DNA from: JADKHC01 sp047600805
GTDB taxonomy: Bacteria > Verrucomicrobiota > Verrucomicrobiia > Opitutales > Opitutaceae
Assembly: GCA_047600805.1 (NCBI GenBank)
Contig: JASGKG010000001.1
Span: 3,658,001 to 3,722,000, forward strand
Reading direction: 5' to 3'
DNA: 64,000 nucleotides
Shown: piece by piece, positions 63,072 to 64,000 of the stretch
Position numbering within the stretch: the first letter of the stretch is position 1
Layout: each line of letters opens with the position of its first letter
The notes under the pieces: generated by a model
Seen by the model: only the letters and a program-made list of their open reading frames with translations
Told to the model about the DNA's origin: nothing
Databases searched by the model: none
Made by a program: the position numbers and the translations under genes

Positions 63072-64000
63072 AAAGAAAAGCGGAGATTGCTGGAGGACCC
63101 CTTCTCGAGACGCAAAACGGCTTCAAGAGGGTAGGCACCCAATTCTTTCTCAAAGACTTGCGATTGTTGCGATTTCTTTGCAATTTCCGGCGTTCCTATT
63201 AAAAAGGCCACTTTGCGCATGAATTTCCCGTAATATCTCGGAACGCCCGCACTTCGTGATCGCTGTTATCTTTAACTTCCTAGCAATCCAGAACCTTCAG
63301 TCATAACGGGAGTCTAGAAAGTAGCCTTGAGATGGCCATGTGATACCGGCGTTATTGCGGTAAATGCGTAAAGCCCCTGATTTAGTGGTGGGAGCCGGTT
63401 TTGCTTCGGCGCGCTCGGGGCCTGACGGGGCGCAACTGGAGTAGGCGCCGACGCAGACCACACCTTCCCTAATCGACCCAAACGCAGCGCCGCTGTAGGT
63501 CTTTGCCCCACAACGGCGCTACTATAAGGACCGCCTAATCTCCTTAATTCCTATTTTGATACAATAGAACCCAGCACCCCAAAATCGCTTGATCCTGCCT
63601 CCATTTCGAAATCACCAACAACCACTAAAATTCCCCATACCGACGATGATAAAACTCCTTCGCCTGACATCATCCGTCGGGTAAAACGCAGCGCCCGCTG
63701 CTTACCGATTTTCGACTGTTCGGAGTGTTCTACACAGCCGATTAACAATCCCCCATTGGGATTGTCAGGGAAACTCTGAATTTGTCTTTAACTCTTTCCG
63801 AAGGTTTTACGAGTATCGGGTGATTAGTTCCAGTCCCGCCATGAGCTTAAGATAACACGTCCGCCGAACGCTCTCGGGGCCCTCGCAGTGCCATCCTCTT
63901 CGGCGTAATATCTCGTGCCGTTCTACCCCGCTCGGTCGCTCCGTAGCACTTCACCTCGCCGGCGCCTGCGCATCGGTGGCTGTCACTCGAAAAAGTATCG
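63072..64000. other. Region upstream of the giant gene, no gene recognised
   Basis: None of the short open frames here has protein-like composition or family text. It must contain the promoter of the giant gene just left of about 63250. A GC-rich stretch at about 63400-63450 has small inverted repeats (GCCG...CGGC) but no clear identity. The window ends without another start codon that I can support. Confidence 0.4.

Noticed and set aside
63314..63748. Two 65-residue frames near the right window end
   Set aside because: No protein-like features, no family similarity, and overlapping stops in all useful starts.

Overview
The window reads as chromosomal DNA of a Gram-negative, polysaccharide-degrading verrucomicrobium, most likely an Opitutaceae-type member. 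This is inferred from gene style: TonB receptors with an N-terminal CarboxypepD_reg-like domain and no SusD partner, secreted beta-helix and autotransporter proteins, a beta-propeller sensor kinase, TMTC-like TPR membrane proteins, moderately high GC and weak Shine-Dalgarno sites. No rRNA or marker protein fixes the taxonomy.

Layout. 1-4.1 kb: a marR-acrA-acrB type RND efflux operon on the minus strand, with the permease cut by the window edge. 4.4-26.7 kb: a pectin/rhamnogalacturonan utilisation locus. It holds a secreted GH105 unsaturated uronyl hydrolase, a secreted protein of unknown role, a LuxR-type response regulator with a 997-residue propeller histidine kinase, an autotransporter with a one-base frameshift, a TonB-dependent receptor, a secreted beta-helix/TIM-barrel-like protein, a secreted GH2, KduD, KduI and a DUF4861 protein. 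The secreted enzymes would cut pectic polymer outside or in the periplasm, the TonB receptor would import fragments, and KduI/KduD would process the unsaturated uronate product in the cytosol. The kinase is the probable sensor. 26.9-31.2 kb: two convergent TMTC-like membrane/TPR proteins. 31.26-33.73 kb: a complete IS66 element with a perfect 8-bp target duplication. 33.8-37.2 kb: a second large TonB receptor.

37.49-37.79 kb holds the most striking feature: a tRNA with anticodon CAU (probably tRNA-Ile2) interrupted directly before the anticodon by a 223-nt group I intron of the Azoarcus (IC3) type. After it come about 1.3 kb without convincing genes, containing 14-bp inverted repeats and imperfect direct repeats that look like an eroded insertion element.

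39.1-46.7 kb: a tightly packed plus-strand cluster of glycosyltransferase, UDP-galactopyranose mutase, cytosolic GH2, a GH1 protein fused to a degenerate RmlD-like domain, and a SelW-like CXXC protein. 46.9-48.9 kb: glycerol kinase and a small membrane protein (minus strand). 49.2-54.1 kb: pyruvate:ferredoxin oxidoreductase and a dihydroorotate dehydrogenase-like protein, each followed by a strong terminator. 54.2-63.1 kb: a small outer-membrane barrel and a giant 2743-residue secreted protein combining cadherin-like, Ig-like and RCC1 repeats with a C-terminal PL1 pectate lyase and a tripartite C-terminal anchor. No gene is supported in the last 0.9 kb. No rRNA, CRISPR array, prophage or origin was seen.
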